Assembly: GCA_959606905.1 (NCBI GenBank)
Contig: CAUHML010000017.1
Coordinates: forward strand, 1-53,204
From: an uncultured Bacteroides sp.
Lineage (GTDB): Bacteria; Bacteroidota; Bacteroidia; Bacteroidales; Bacteroidaceae
Direction of reading: 5' to 3'
Length of the DNA stretch: 53,204 bases
A program made the position numbers and the translations under genes. Positions 1-9,558 of this stretch are shown in pieces (positions within the stretch are counted from its first letter, which is position 1; each line of letters starts with the position of its first letter). Under the pieces are notes generated by a model. It searched no databases. It worked only from the letters and a program-made list of their open reading frames with translations, and was not told where the DNA came from.

Positions 1-75
1 TGGATTAAAGAATTGTCGGATGAGGAGTTGGAAGAGCTCGTCAGCTTCTCTGAAAACGATATATTTTTGAATTAA
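1..75 (+). CDS. 3' end of an unidentified protein (partial)
   Basis: Frame 1 is open from the window edge to a TAA at 73-75. It gives an acidic 24-residue tail with the run DEELEELVSF. The next gene begins 12 bases later on the same strand, so this is probably the last part of an upstream gene in the same transcription unit. Too little is present to assign a family. The acidic helical tail would fit a small regulatory protein, but that is a guess. Confidence 0.5.
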   Translation, partial: WIKELSDEELEELVSFSENDIFLN

Positions 76-87
76 GTAACTCAATCA

Positions 88-666
88 ATGATTAAAAATG
101 TAAAGATTATGAAGATGAAATTTATTTATGTAGTTTTGGCTGCTCTCTTGTTGGGAAGCCAGATGACCCTTTCAGCTCAAAATAGAGATAATAAGGAGAA
201 GAAACAACGTCCCACACAAGAGCAGATGATGCAGATGCAGACGAATCAGATTGTTAAAACCTTGATGCTGGATGATGCGACAGCCGCCAAGTTTACACCG
301 GTTTACGAGAAATATCTGAAAGAACTGCGCGAGTGCCGCATGATGAACCATAAACCAAGAGCCGAAAAAGCTCAAGGAACATCGGCTACCGATAAAAAGG
401 ATGCTCCGCGACCGGTAATGACTGACGAACAGATTGCTACCATGTTGAGAAACCAGTTTGCTCAAAGCCGTAAGATGCTTGATATTCGTGAGAAGTATTA
501 TAATGAATTCAGCAAGATACTTTCTCAAAAGCAAATTATGAAAATCTATCAGCAGGAAAAGAGTAATATGAATAAATTCAGGAAAGAGTTTGACCGCAGA
601 AAAGGTCAGAAACCGGGACAGGGACATCATCAGGGACAAAGACCTCGTGCTCCGCGCCAAGGATAA
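88..666 (+). CDS. Spy/CpxP-like (DUF4890-type) periplasmic protein
   Basis: Small exported protein of at most 192 residues. An N-terminal hydrophobic segment (FIYVVLAALLLG) followed by LSAQN looks like a signal peptide with cleavage after Ala. The start may be the ATG at 88, 109 or 115; 109 or 115 gives a more normal signal peptide. The mature part is Gln/Met-rich and helical, with two segments spaced like the LTxxQ helices of Spy/CpxP proteins (around residues 45-75 and 110-155), and ends in a basic Gly/Pro/Gln-rich tail. Such proteins are small periplasmic chaperones or envelope-stress sensors; a chaperone role here is inferred only from the fold pattern. It lies 52 bases before an outer membrane protein gene and is probably co-transcribed with it. 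Confidence 0.7.
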   Translation: MIKNVKIMKMKFIYVVLAALLLGSQMTLSAQNRDNKEKKQRPTQEQMMQMQTNQIVKTLMLDDATAAKFTPVYEKYLKELRECRMMNHKPRAEKAQGTSATDKKDAPRPVMTDEQIATMLRNQFAQSRKMLDIREKYYNEFSKILSQKQIMKIYQQEKSNMNKFRKEFDRRKGQKPGQGHHQGQRPRAPRQG

Positions 667-718
667 CAATAGGGATTAGGTTATATTATAAGTTTCTGTT
701 TTACTAAATCAACACAAC

Positions 719-3469
719 TTGAGCATAGACAGACGTATTTATTCTTTTCAGTACCGTTTGATCAGTTGTTATGTCCTGTTACTGATAAGTTTGGCTGTTT
801 ATGCACAGTCCGGCAAAGAGCGTTTTGTCGGGCGTGTTGTTGATACTGAAACCAATCAGCCGGTACCGTTTGCTACGGTCCGGCTTTTGGCTTTACCGGA
901 TAGCATCTTATTAGTGGGAGGAGCTACGGATATACAAGGTAAATTTCAGTTAGCTGTTACTATTCCGAAAAGCAAGTCTATTCTATTGCATATCTCTTAT
1001 ATCGGATATACCTCTGTTTATCGGACTATATCTGTTTCAGCAAATAATAAGACACCCACTTTGGGTAATATATCTTTGAGTCCGGAGAGTATTTCATTAA
1101 ACGAAACCGTTGTTGTGGGACAAGCACCTATGGCGGTGACCGAAGGAGACACTACCGTCTTTAACGCTTCGGCTTATCGTACTCCCGAAGGCTCCATGCT
1201 GGAAGAACTGGTGAAACAACTTCCCGGTGGAGAAATAGATGAGGACGGCAAACTGCTGATTCATGGAAAGGAAGTGAAAAAGATTTTGGTGGACGGAAAA
1301 GAATTCTTTTCCGACGACCCGAAAGCAGCTCTTAAAAATCTTCCGGTAGAGATGATAGAAAAGCTGAAAGCATACGAACGCCAGTCCGATCTTGCCCGTC
1401 TTACCGGTATTGACGATGGTGAAGAAGAAATGATTCTCGACCTGTCGGTCAAGAAGAATATGAAACGAGGGTGGATGGAAAATTTTATGGGTGGTTATGG
1501 AAGTAAAGACCGTTATGAACTGGCCAATACTTTAAACCGTTTCCGGGATAACTCCCAATTGACTGTTATCGGGAATCTGAATAACACCAACAACCAAGGC
1601 TTTTCTGAAATGCAGGGGGAGTCTGCCAGTTCTTCCGGTAATCTTCGTACTCAAAAAGGGCTGACTACTTCCCGTTCTTTGGGAGTGAATGCCACTCATG
1701 ACTGGAAGCGCGTCAAATTTCGGTCGAACATTCAATATATGGGCACTGACCGTCTGGAGGACAGTCGTACTACGGTAGACAATTATCTTCGTAAAGACAA
1801 ATCTATCACCGAAAGTACCGGACACAATCGACAGGGAAACGATAACTTGGTAGCGAATGCTTTCTTGGAGTGGAAAATGGATTCTGTTACAACATTGATT
1901 TTTCGCCCTCAATACCGTACGGCTGCCAATGATAGAAGTAGTAACGGTTTTCAGCAAGGGTGGGGCAATGATGTGCTACTGAATGAGCGGGGATCATCAG
2001 GAACAACTCATAGCTCATCCTATAATCTGACCATGATGCTGCAACTTAGTCGGAAACTTAGCAGAATGGGAAGAAATATAGCCTTGAAAGTTGATTATGG
2101 TACAAATGAATCTTCCACCGACAGAACCAGCCTTTCCACTACCCATTACTTCAAAAACAATGCTAAGAATGTAAAGAATCAAAAGATTGAAGATAGAATG
2201 GAGGGGTATAACTACCGGTTACAATTAGTTTATGTAGAACCTTTGCCCTGGTTTCATTTTCTTCAGTTCCGTTACAGTTACCAGTATCGGGTGAACAACT
2301 CCGACCGTTTTGTCTACAACTGGAACAAGGAACTGGAAGAATTTGCTCCTGATTATGACGAGGACGCAAGCAATTGTTTTGAGAATCAGTATAGTAATCA
2401 CCTGTTTAATCTTGCGGTCCGTACTTCTCGTAAGAAATATAATTATAATATCGGTGCTGACTTTGAACCTCAAAAGTCTGTCAGCCGTTCTCTTCTGGAA
2501 AAGGCAACTCCGGCAGAAGAACCGTTGCGAAAGTCTGTTTTTAATATTTCTCCTACCGTCAATTTCCGTTATAAGTTCTCCAAACGTACCCGTTTGCAGA
2601 TTGTATATCGGGGAAAAAGCCGTCAGCCGAATATACGCGACCTTCAACCGGTGACGGACCGCACCAACCCGTTGAATATCCGTGTCGGTAATCCTTCGCT
2701 GAAGCCTTCGTATACGAATACTTTCACATTAAATTTCAACTCCTATAATGCCAAACACCAACGGAATATGGTTGCTTCCGTCTTGGCGGAGAATACCATT
2801 AATAGTATAACCAACCAAGTGACCTATGATAGCGAATCCGGTGTGCGAACTACCACTCCTCTTAATCTGAACGGTAACTGGCGTGCTATGGGCTCTTTTT
2901 CTCTCAATACTCCTTTCAAGAATCGTAGTTGGCGATTCCGTACATATTCATATCTGCAATACAGAAACCAGAACGGGTATAGCACTATAAATAAAGAAGC
3001 TCCTGTAAAAAGTACAGTGAAACATCTCACAGCCCGCCAACGCTTGCAATTAACATACCGCACGAAGCAAATGGAAATCAGTGCCCGTGCAGAATTGCTT
3101 TACAACAATTCCCATAATAATGTGAAAGAGACACGTACCGAAACTTACGATTACCGCTTTGGCACGGAAGTACAATATTATTTCCCATGGGGGATAGAAC
3201 TGTTCAGCGACCTTACTTGTTTTCAACGTTCCGGCTATGGATATAGTGGCAATGCCCGCGAAAACCTGATGTGGAATTGTCAGTTGTCGAAAGCCTTTCT
3301 GAAACGGAAACGACTACTGCTCCGTTTCAAAATATATGATATTCTTCATCAGGACGTTTCGATGATACGTACGATTACTGCCACTGCTATTCGTGATACT
3401 GATTACAATGCGCTGGGTTCCTATTTCATGGTGCATGCTATTCTTCGTTTGAATATGATGGGGCGATAA
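719..3469 (+). CDS. TonB-receptor-like outer membrane beta-barrel protein with carboxypeptidase-regulatory-like domain
   Basis: 916 residues. An N-terminal hydrophobic stretch (YVLLLISLAVYAQ) is a signal peptide. Residues about 35-125 form a carboxypeptidase-regulatory-like domain (GRVVDTETNQPVPFATVRLL, then IGYTSVYRTI). A plug-like segment follows (VDGKEFFSDDP, about residues 190-200), and the rest is a long beta-barrel with alternating aromatic strands. It belongs to the outer-membrane-beta-barrel family related to TonB-dependent receptors but has no SusD partner, so its substrate is unknown. The start is a TTG at 719: the frame is closed by a TAA at 689-691, contains no ATG or GTG before this point, and the first in-frame ATG would remove the signal peptide. 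Confidence 0.85.
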   Translation: MSIDRRIYSFQYRLISCYVLLLISLAVYAQSGKERFVGRVVDTETNQPVPFATVRLLALPDSILLVGGATDIQGKFQLAVTIPKSKSILLHISYIGYTSVYRTISVSANNKTPTLGNISLSPESISLNETVVVGQAPMAVTEGDTTVFNASAYRTPEGSMLEELVKQLPGGEIDEDGKLLIHGKEVKKILVDGKEFFSDDPKAALKNLPVEMIEKLKAYERQSDLARLTGIDDGEEEMILDLSVKKNMKRGWMENFMGGYGSKDRYELANTLNRFRDNSQLTVIGNLNNTNNQGFSEMQGESASSSGNLRTQKGLTTSRSLGVNATHDWKRVKFRSNIQYMGTDRLEDSRTTVDNYLRKDKSITESTGHNRQGNDNLVANAFLEWKMDSVTTLIFRPQYRTAANDRSSNGFQQGWGNDVLLNERGSSGTTHSSSYNLTMMLQLSRKLSRMGRNIALKVDYGTNESSTDRTSLSTTHYFKNNAKNVKNQKIEDRMEGYNYRLQLVYVEPLPWFHFLQFRYSYQYRVNNSDRFVYNWNKELEEFAPDYDEDASNCFENQYSNHLFNLAVRTSRKKYNYNIGADFEPQKSVSRSLLEKATPAEEPLRKSVFNISPTVNFRYKFSKRTRLQIVYRGKSRQPNIRDLQPVTDRTNPLNIRVGNPSLKPSYTNTFTLNFNSYNAKHQRNMVASVLAENTINSITNQVTYDSESGVRTTTPLNLNGNWRAMGSFSLNTPFKNRSWRFRTYSYLQYRNQNGYSTINKEAPVKSTVKHLTARQRLQLTYRTKQMEISARAELLYNNSHNNVKETRTETYDYRFGTEVQYYFPWGIELFSDLTCFQRSGYGYSGNARENLMWNCQLSKAFLKRKRLLLRFKIYDILHQDVSMIRTITATAIRDTDYNALGSYFMVHAILRLNMMGR

Positions 3470-3556
3470 TTGAGAATTAAATTTCTATTTATCCGAAAAC
3501 CACAGCAGGGTTTTGATTGTTGTTGTCGTACGTGAAAACAATGAAAACCTTGCCGA

Positions 3557-5128
3557 ATGTTTGATTTTGTCAATAAATTGAAGGATAAGGGCCGTTGGCG
3601 AATCTTTAAACTGAAGTTGATTGACGCGCGGCTTTACTTTGTTAGTATCTTTGTGGGGCTGCTGACGGGGCTTGTTGCAGTGCCCTACCATTATCTATTG
3701 CAGTTTTTCTTCAATCTTCGTCACGATTTCTTTGATGCCCATTTAAAATGGTATTGGTATATTCCTCTTTTTCTGCTGATGTGGGGAATTCTCCTATTTG
3801 TTTCCTGGCTCGTAAAAAAAATGCCTCTCATTACGGGTGGAGGGATTCCACAGACACGTGGAGTCATTAACGGACGGGTTGATTACAAACATCCTTTTCG
3901 GGAATTGATGGCTAAGTTTGTAGGTGGAATACTCGCATTAAGTACCGGACTGTCTTTGGGACGTGAAGGACCTTCCGTACAGATAGGTTCATATGTGGGA
4001 TACTTGGTATCCAAATGGGGGCGGGTGCTTAGCGGCGAACGGAAGCAGTTATTAGCTGCCGGTGCAGGTGCCGGATTAGCGGCTGCTTTTGCTGCGCCAT
4101 TGGCTTCGTCGTTGCTGGTTATAGAATCCATTGAACGGTTCGATGCGCCTAAAACGGCTATTACTACGCTGCTGGCGGGAGTGGTTGCCGGTGGGGTCGC
4201 CAGTTGGATTTTCCCTATGAATCCTTATTTTCATATAGATGCCATTGTGCCGGGAATGACTTTTTGGGGGCAGGTGAAACTGTTTCTTCTATTAGCCGCC
4301 GTAATTTCCATTTTCGGAAAACTCTTTTCTATCACCACACTTCAGGTCAAACGTATCTATCCTGCCATTAAACATCCGGAATACGTGAAAATGCTGTACC
4401 TGCTCTTTATTGCTTTTCTTATCTCTATGGCGGAGTTCAATTTGACTGGTGGAGGAGAGCAATTCTTGCTTTCCCAGGCCATGCATCCGGATACACATAT
4501 TCTTTGGATTGTCGGTATGATGCTATTACATTTGGTTTTTAGCATATTTTCTTTTTCCTCGGGCTTGCCGGGTGGAAATTTTATTCCTACATTGGTGACA
4601 GGAGGACTTCTCGGACAAATCGTAGCATTGATTATGGTGCGACAGGGACTTATTGCATACGAGAATATCAGTTATATCATGTTGATTTGTATGTCCGCTT
4701 TTCTTGTGGCAGTAGTTCGCACTCCATTAACGGCTATCGTGCTGATAACCGAGATAACGGGACATTTAGAAGTATTCTATCCTTCGATCGTAGTTGGGGG
4801 ATTAACTTATTATTTCACTGAAATGCTTCAAATAAAACCTCTCAATGTGACTTTATACGAAGACATGATTCATTCACCTGCATTCAAAGAAGAAGCACGC
4901 TACACATTATCGGTTGAGGTCATGAGCGGTTCTTATCTGGACGGAAAGATTGTGGATGAGCTTCGTCTGCCGGAGCGTTGTATTATTATTAATGTTCATC
5001 GCGACCGGAAGGACTGGACTCCTAAAGGGCAGAAACTAATGCCCGGCGATCAGGTACAAATCGAAATGGATTCACAGGATATAGAAAAACTGTATGAACC
5101 TTTAGTCAGTATGGCGAATATTTATTAG
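3557..5128 (+). CDS. ClC family chloride transporter with C-terminal TrkA_C domain
   Basis: 523 residues, with about ten hydrophobic helices in residues 20-425 and a TrkA_C (RCK-C) domain at about 445-515. The ClC signature regions are present: GGGIPQTRG at the first anion-site loop, GREGPSVQIG with the external gating Glu, and GLPGGNFIPTLVTGG at the later loop. ClC proteins are inner-membrane Cl- channels or Cl-/H+ antiporters. Compared by eye with E. coli ClcA, the central Tyr (KPLY) appears to be Asn (KPLN) and the internal proton Glu position (IEE) reads IES, so the transport mechanism may differ. It stands alone between an outer membrane protein gene and a terminator shared with convergent nfo. 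Confidence 0.92.
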   Translation: MFDFVNKLKDKGRWRIFKLKLIDARLYFVSIFVGLLTGLVAVPYHYLLQFFFNLRHDFFDAHLKWYWYIPLFLLMWGILLFVSWLVKKMPLITGGGIPQTRGVINGRVDYKHPFRELMAKFVGGILALSTGLSLGREGPSVQIGSYVGYLVSKWGRVLSGERKQLLAAGAGAGLAAAFAAPLASSLLVIESIERFDAPKTAITTLLAGVVAGGVASWIFPMNPYFHIDAIVPGMTFWGQVKLFLLLAAVISIFGKLFSITTLQVKRIYPAIKHPEYVKMLYLLFIAFLISMAEFNLTGGGEQFLLSQAMHPDTHILWIVGMMLLHLVFSIFSFSSGLPGGNFIPTLVTGGLLGQIVALIMVRQGLIAYENISYIMLICMSAFLVAVVRTPLTAIVLITEITGHLEVFYPSIVVGGLTYYFTEMLQIKPLNVTLYEDMIHSPAFKEEARYTLSVEVMSGSYLDGKIVDELRLPERCIIINVHRDRKDWTPKGQKLMPGDQVQIEMDSQDIEKLYEPLVSMANIY

Positions 5129-5143
5129 CTGTTCGTTATATAT

Positions 5144-5180
5144 AAATAGCTGATAGATCCTGTCTGCCAGCTATTTTTGT
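5144..5180. terminator. Bidirectional terminator between the ClC gene and nfo
   Basis: A 9-bp perfect stem (AAATAGCTG at 5144-5152, CAGCTATTT at 5168-5176) is followed by a T run on the plus strand and preceded by A-rich sequence, so it could serve both convergent genes. Confidence 0.7.
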
Positions 5181-5207
5181 ATATCAATGTCTTTTGTTAT
5201 CTGTCTT

Positions 5208-6041
5208 TTACTCAACACTTCTTAACCAGGCTATTTCCTCTGCCCACTTACTTTCATCAGGAGTTTCGAGTACCAAAGGTATATTATCAAATCTTGAATC
5301 TTGCATTAATCTTTCAAAGAATGCTTTTCCAATTAGTCCCTCGCCGATACTGTCGTGACGGTCGACGTGGGTACCCAGTGCTTTCTTCGAATCATTCAAG
5401 TGCATACCACGCAGATAATTGAATCCTACTTCCTTGTCGAATTCTTCAAATACTTTATCGTAATCGTTCACAATATCGTAACCTGCTGTATATGTATGGC
5501 AAGTATCAAGGCAAACGCCTACCCGGCTTTTATCATCTACCCGGTCAATAATATATTTTAATTGCCAAAACTCGCTTCCCAGATTACTGCCTTGTCCGGC
5601 AGTATTTTCAATAACGGCTGTTACTCCTTTTGTCTTTTCCAGAGTGATATTAATGCTTTCTGCAATAAGTGACAGGCAATCTTCTGTTGCTATTTTATTA
5701 AGAGAGCTGCCGGGGTGAAAATTCAGAAGTCTCAAGCCCAGTTGCTCGCAGCGTTGCATTTCGTCCAAGAAAGCGGCACGGCTTTTATTCAGTCCTTCTT
5801 CCTCAGGATGCCCTAAATTAATAAGATAACTATCGTGAGGTAGGATATACTCAGGCTGAAAACCGTACTTATCACAATTCTCTTTGAAAAGCCGGATACT
5901 TTCTTCGCTCAATGGTTTGCTAATCCATTGGCGTTGATTTTTAGTGAACAGTGCAAAAGCATTTGCTCCTATTTCATGCGCATTTATGGGGGCGAATTCT
6001 ACGCCGCCGGATGCACTTACGTGTGCTCCGATATATTTCAT
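5208..6041 (-). CDS. nfo: Endonuclease IV (apurinic/apyrimidinic endonuclease)
   Basis: 277 residues, matching the usual length of about 280. Endonuclease IV is a TIM-barrel trinuclear zinc enzyme that cuts 5' to abasic sites in base excision repair. Family landmarks in order: [13 protein letters not shown] at the N terminus, [57 protein letters not shown] and ETPDES near the C terminus; the zinc-binding His, Glu and Asp residues lie in these motifs. A longer frame reaches 6110, but the ATG at 6041 is the family start, and a promoter -7 element lies at 6069-6076, leaving a leader of about 25 bases. Confidence 0.97.
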   Translation of the reverse strand: MKYIGAHVSASGGVEFAPINAHEIGANAFALFTKNQRQWISKPLSEESIRLFKENCDKYGFQPEYILPHDSYLINLGHPEEEGLNKSRAAFLDEMQRCEQLGLRLLNFHPGSSLNKIATEDCLSLIAESINITLEKTKGVTAVIENTAGQGSNLGSEFWQLKYIIDRVDDKSRVGVCLDTCHTYTAGYDIVNDYDKVFEEFDKEVGFNYLRGMHLNDSKKALGTHVDRHDSIGEGLIGKAFFERLMQDSRFDNIPLVLETPDESKWAEEIAWLRSVE

Positions 6042-6068
6042 ATTTTGTTCTTTTTTGATTATAATCTG

Positions 6069-6076
6069 CAAATATA
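6069..6076 (-). promoter_or_regulatory. Predicted nfo promoter -7 element
   Basis: The minus strand reads TATATTTG, then C, matching the Bacteroides -7 consensus TAnnTTTG, 27 bases upstream of the nfo ATG. Confidence 0.55.
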
Positions 6077-6166
6077 ACATTTTTAGAGGAACGAATGTTT
6101 GAATGAACAATTAAGATTGTTCTTCTTCAAAAGCAAGCCATGAGTTTCTTGAGGTTTCCTTAGTTA

Positions 6167-6201
6167 GAAACTCCAGTTTCCAGCCTTGGAACCGGAGTTC
6201 C
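6167..6201. repeat. Imperfect intergenic inverted repeat
   Basis: Arms at 6167-6182 (GAAACTCCAGTTTCCA) and 6186-6201 (TTGGAACCGGAGTTCC) pair imperfectly with G-U wobbles around a 3-base loop. Further GTTTCC-like units flank it from about 6143. It lies downstream of the kinase gene ending at 6231, and may be a terminator or a dispersed intergenic repeat. Confidence 0.4.
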
Positions 6202-6230
6202 CACGTTTGGAATATCTTCTCGTCCTTATG

Positions 6231-6638
6231 TTAAATGTCTTTTTTCATTATTAGTCGATTTTCGTTATCGATGCGTTGATAGGATATTTCATTCATGATG
6301 CTGCGAATCAGGAAAATGCCAAGCCCACCGATAGGACGTTCCTCAATCGGAAGTGTGATATCTACTTCCTCTACTTGCGTGGGATCGAAAGAAGCTCCTT
6401 TATCTGTGAGAAGGAAAATCAGTTGTTTTTCGGTTGAAGTAACTTTCAGTAAGATAATATGTTGCTCTTTGGGAGGGTAAGCGTACATGATAATATTGGC
6501 TACAGCTTCTTCCAGTGCCAAATTGATATTCATAACCGTTTCTGCCGGCAGGGAAAGTTCCTCGCCCAGTTCTTCTATAAAACTGGCTAAAACTACTATC
6601 TCGTTCAAATTGTTTGAGATTCTAATTTCTTTTTCCAT
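6231..6638 (-). CDS. RsbW-like anti-sigma serine kinase (HATPase_c_2)
   Basis: 135 residues forming one GHKL ATPase domain. The N box is at about residues 44-52 (LEEAVANII, with the Glu and Asn expected for Mg-ATP), the G1 region is DKGASFDP and the G2 region is GGLGIFLIR. RsbW/SpoIIAB-type proteins bind a sigma factor or other target and phosphorylate STAS antagonists. It is a clear paralogue of the N-terminal half of the gene at 9559-10293 (both begin MEKEI and share IEELG, LPA and LALEEAV/LAIEEAV). It is the last gene of the module, 12 bases after the PP2C phosphatase gene. The target is not identifiable here. Confidence 0.88.
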   Translation of the reverse strand: MEKEIRISNNLNEIVVLASFIEELGEELSLPAETVMNINLALEEAVANIIMYAYPPKEQHIILLKVTSTEKQLIFLLTDKGASFDPTQVEEVDITLPIEERPIGGLGIFLIRSIMNEISYQRIDNENRLIMKKDI

Positions 6639-6650
6639 ACTGATAATAAC

Positions 6651-8585
6651 TTAACTGTTTGCTGTTCCGGGTTCATATTGAATTAGTAAGATGGTGAGGT
6701 CATCACTTGCTTCGGCTTCTTTGACATGGCTTGCAATGGAGTCTACAACAACGCTGACTGTAGTACGCACATCCGACGAGGCATTATCTGATAACATTTC
6801 CAATAACTTTTCTTCTCCATATAGTTCTTTATTTATATTTTCAGCTTCTGTCACTCCGTCGGTATAAAGGAACAATTTGCTTTCTTTTTCCAATACAACT
6901 TCTTCATCACTGTATTTAAAATCTTCGACGACTCCTACAAATATTTGAGTTTTGAATTCCAAATATGAAACCTGTCCATCAGGATAAATGAGTATGGGAG
7001 GATTGTGACCGGCATTGCAAAGTTTCAGTATGCCTGTTTCCAGATCGAGTATGCCGACAATGAGGGTGACAAACATATTGGATTCATTATTGTCGGAAAT
7101 AGAATTGTTCATTTCCGTAACTATTTTGGCAGGTGAAAGTACATGCTGGGATAACGTCCGGAATAAGCTACGGGTGATAGCCATAAATAGTGAGGCGGGT
7201 ACTCCCTTTCCCGATACATCCCCAATCAGGAAATAGAGATGATTGCCGTCCATATAGAAATCATAAAGGTCGCCACCCACCTCTTTGGCGGGATGCAGTA
7301 TGGCATGCAAATCCACATCATTACGATCCGGATAAGGAGGAAATATTTTAGGGAGCATGCCCATTTGTATTTCCCGTGCTATGGAAAGCTCGCTTTCAAT
7401 ACGTTCTTTGCTTGCAGTAGTCTCTTTCAGTTCATTCACGTAAGTCGACAATGATTTTTGCATGTAGACTAATGAATCATATAAGTCTTTGATTTCATCA
7501 TTCGAGCGGACTAGGGGTAGTGTCACGTCAAACCGCCCTGTGGCAATTTCACGAGCGGATTCCGAGAATTTCTCTAATGGACGGACTAAACGCCGGATAA
7601 TACTGTATACAATAAGTAGTAATATCAGTATACCGACCAGAAAAGTATAAATGATTTTTCGGGAAGTACTGTCCAGCTCCTGAAGAATAATACGGCTCGG
7701 ACATACCGTGCATACTGACCAACCGATTTGGGGAATAGTAGTATAGAATGCGTATGAATCATTTCCTTGGTTGTCGAAGCGTATAGTACCTGTATGACCG
7801 GCCAGCATTTCACGTCCTATCTGTTCCTGTGAATGGTTTTCTGTGGCAAAGGCTTCGGAAAATATGGTCTCATTCATTATTTTATCCCGGTCTGCATGAG
7901 TCAGAAAACTTCCGTTGCGGCTGATTAAGTAAGTATAACTGGAGGGATATGGTTTCAGGAGACTGATCGTATCGGTGAATTGCGTCAGGGATATACTGGC
8001 GATAAAGACAGCGAACAGTTCGCCACGGTTGTCATACAAAGGCTTTGAGTAAGTACTCATAATGATATTTCCGCCTCCGTCGTCATAATAAGGTTCACTC
8101 CAGTAGGCTTGTTTCTGCATTTTAGGGATAAGATACCAGTCCATACAAGGATAATCATAATTCTGACTGCCTAATACCTGATAGGTTACATGATTTGTTT
8201 TGTTATCGAGCGAAGCATAAGGCATAAAATACTTGCCTTTTTCTTTATAGTAGTTTGGGGTGAAAGCTATGCCGCTTTTGACAATAAGTGGATTATTCTT
8301 TACGACTGATTCGATGATAAGATGCAATGAATCCGGCAGGTTTATGTTTCTTTCCAATACCCATGTAGATTGATTGATAGTTGTTTCTACCGACATTAGC
8401 TGGCTGCTGATTTCTGTTGCTATGTTACTCAATAATCCGTGAGTACGTTCAATGGCGTAACTCGTTACCTTTTCATGGTTATAATTGTAGAACAATGCCA
8501 TGATAGTAGCAAAGACGATCAACGTGAATGAGAAAACGTAGATACTTAACCGGGTTGCAAAAGAATGGGAAAATGTGTGTTTCAT
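6651..8585 (-). CDS. Membrane sensor phosphatase: Cache - HAMP - PP2C (RsbU/SpoIIE type)
   Basis: 644 residues. A transmembrane helix near residues 11-31 is followed by a large extracytoplasmic Cache-type sensor domain to about 305, a second helix (FLVGILILLLIVYSI), a HAMP linker (RRLVRPLEKFSESAREIATG) and a PP2C/SpoIIE phosphatase domain over the last 210 residues. The phosphatase metal motifs are visible: KEVGGDLYDFY, FLIGDVSGKGVPASLFMA, LCNAGHNPP and LFLYTDGVTEAEN. Family knowledge: such enzymes dephosphorylate STAS antagonists in response to a signal and so release the partner of the RsbW kinase. The gene is sandwiched between two RsbW-like genes and a periplasmic binding protein gene, with 11-13 base gaps. 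Confidence 0.93.
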   Translation of the reverse strand: MKHTFSHSFATRLSIYVFSFTLIVFATIMALFYNYNHEKVTSYAIERTHGLLSNIATEISSQLMSVETTINQSTWVLERNINLPDSLHLIIESVVKNNPLIVKSGIAFTPNYYKEKGKYFMPYASLDNKTNHVTYQVLGSQNYDYPCMDWYLIPKMQKQAYWSEPYYDDGGGNIIMSTYSKPLYDNRGELFAVFIASISLTQFTDTISLLKPYPSSYTYLISRNGSFLTHADRDKIMNETIFSEAFATENHSQEQIGREMLAGHTGTIRFDNQGNDSYAFYTTIPQIGWSVCTVCPSRIILQELDSTSRKIIYTFLVGILILLLIVYSIIRRLVRPLEKFSESAREIATGRFDVTLPLVRSNDEIKDLYDSLVYMQKSLSTYVNELKETTASKERIESELSIAREIQMGMLPKIFPPYPDRNDVDLHAILHPAKEVGGDLYDFYMDGNHLYFLIGDVSGKGVPASLFMAITRSLFRTLSQHVLSPAKIVTEMNNSISDNNESNMFVTLIVGILDLETGILKLCNAGHNPPILIYPDGQVSYLEFKTQIFVGVVEDFKYSDEEVVLEKESKLFLYTDGVTEAENINKELYGEEKLLEMLSDNASSDVRTTVSVVVDSIASHVKEAEASDDLTILLIQYEPGTANS

Positions 8586-8597
8586 GTCGTGAATTGG

Positions 8598-9548
8598 TTA
8601 TTTTACAAAGTCTTCGTAACGAATACTTTTTTTCTTTGAGATGTCTGGTGGCAGTAAAATATCAATTGCCAGATCGAAACCTTCACGACTCAGCCGATAA
8701 GGGCGTTGCCCTGTTTTGTCTGTTTGCAATCGCAGTATTTCTTCCAGCATTTTACGCTGGTGATATCGGTTGGTTCCTATATTGTAATGATGTACCTGCT
8801 CCATTACAATGTCAAGAGTCTCTTCCGGGTGCTCGTTCGCCCAGTTCCAGCCACGGATACAGGCTCTGACTAGTTTCTGTATCGTTTCGGGATGCTTTTG
8901 ATAAAATTCTTCAGTAACGTAAAGTCCATCTTCGGGCAAGTTATATCCATAATCGGCAAAACGCATGATATGAGTAGAATCTATCTGCATTCCACATTCG
9001 GCAAGTTGTGGAAACTCGTTATAACTTCCCACCATACAAATATCTACTGCTTTTGATAGAAATAGATTGATACCACTGTTAAACCGTATCCATTCTACTT
9101 CAATTTGGTATTTGTTCGCGATTCGGTCGAGTAGTTCCTGAGTAAGATGATTCCATACTGCAATTTCTCTGTGTTGTAATGACGGAATTCCTTTTAATGG
9201 TGAGTGGCTGACTAGCATCAAACTGTTTTCCTGTGAAGTTTGCAGGATATTTACAATTCGTTTTCCTGCAAAGTATTCCATTAACGCTTGTGATAGATTG
9301 GTGATAACTGCCTGCGGCTCTCCTTCTTTAAGATACTGGAATGAGTTTTCCGAATGAGACGGATGTTTCACGTGTACATCAAGTCCTTCTTCTTTGTAGA
9401 AGCCCATTTTCTCCGCTACATAGTAACCTGCAAATTGTGCCTGTGCCGTCCATTTGGGGATAAGTGTAACAGACTGTGCATGAACTACGTTTATTAATGA
9501 AAATACAGATAGTAGCAGGATGCAGGCTATGATGCGGATTACTTTCAT
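8598..9548 (-). CDS. NMT1/THI5-like ABC-type solute-binding protein
   Basis: 316 residues. Signal peptide IIACILLLSVFSLINVVHAQ, then an NMT1/THI5-like fold: LIPKWTAQAQFAGYYVAEKMGFYKEEGLDV is the classic beginning of such proteins (shown here as consecutive short parts: LIPKWTAQAQFAG, YYVAEKMGFY, KEEGLDV). Relatives bind pyrimidine precursors, sulfonates or other small ligands for ABC transporters. No permease or ATPase gene is nearby. It sits 10 bases before one RsbW-STAS gene's end and 12 bases after the start of the Cache phosphatase gene, so a role as periplasmic ligand-binding partner of the sensor is more likely than transport. The ligand is unknown. Confidence 0.88.
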   Translation of the reverse strand: MKVIRIIACILLLSVFSLINVVHAQSVTLIPKWTAQAQFAGYYVAEKMGFYKEEGLDVHVKHPSHSENSFQYLKEGEPQAVITNLSQALMEYFAGKRIVNILQTSQENSLMLVSHSPLKGIPSLQHREIAVWNHLTQELLDRIANKYQIEVEWIRFNSGINLFLSKAVDICMVGSYNEFPQLAECGMQIDSTHIMRFADYGYNLPEDGLYVTEEFYQKHPETIQKLVRACIRGWNWANEHPEETLDIVMEQVHHYNIGTNRYHQRKMLEEILRLQTDKTGQRPYRLSREGFDLAIDILLPPDISKKKSIRYEDFVK

Positions 9549-9558
9549 ACAGTATGAG

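Noticed and set aside
172..669. 165-residue minus-strand open frame opposite the Spy-like gene
   Set aside because: It lies wholly within a gene with a clear signal peptide and has no recognisable domain; a shadow frame.
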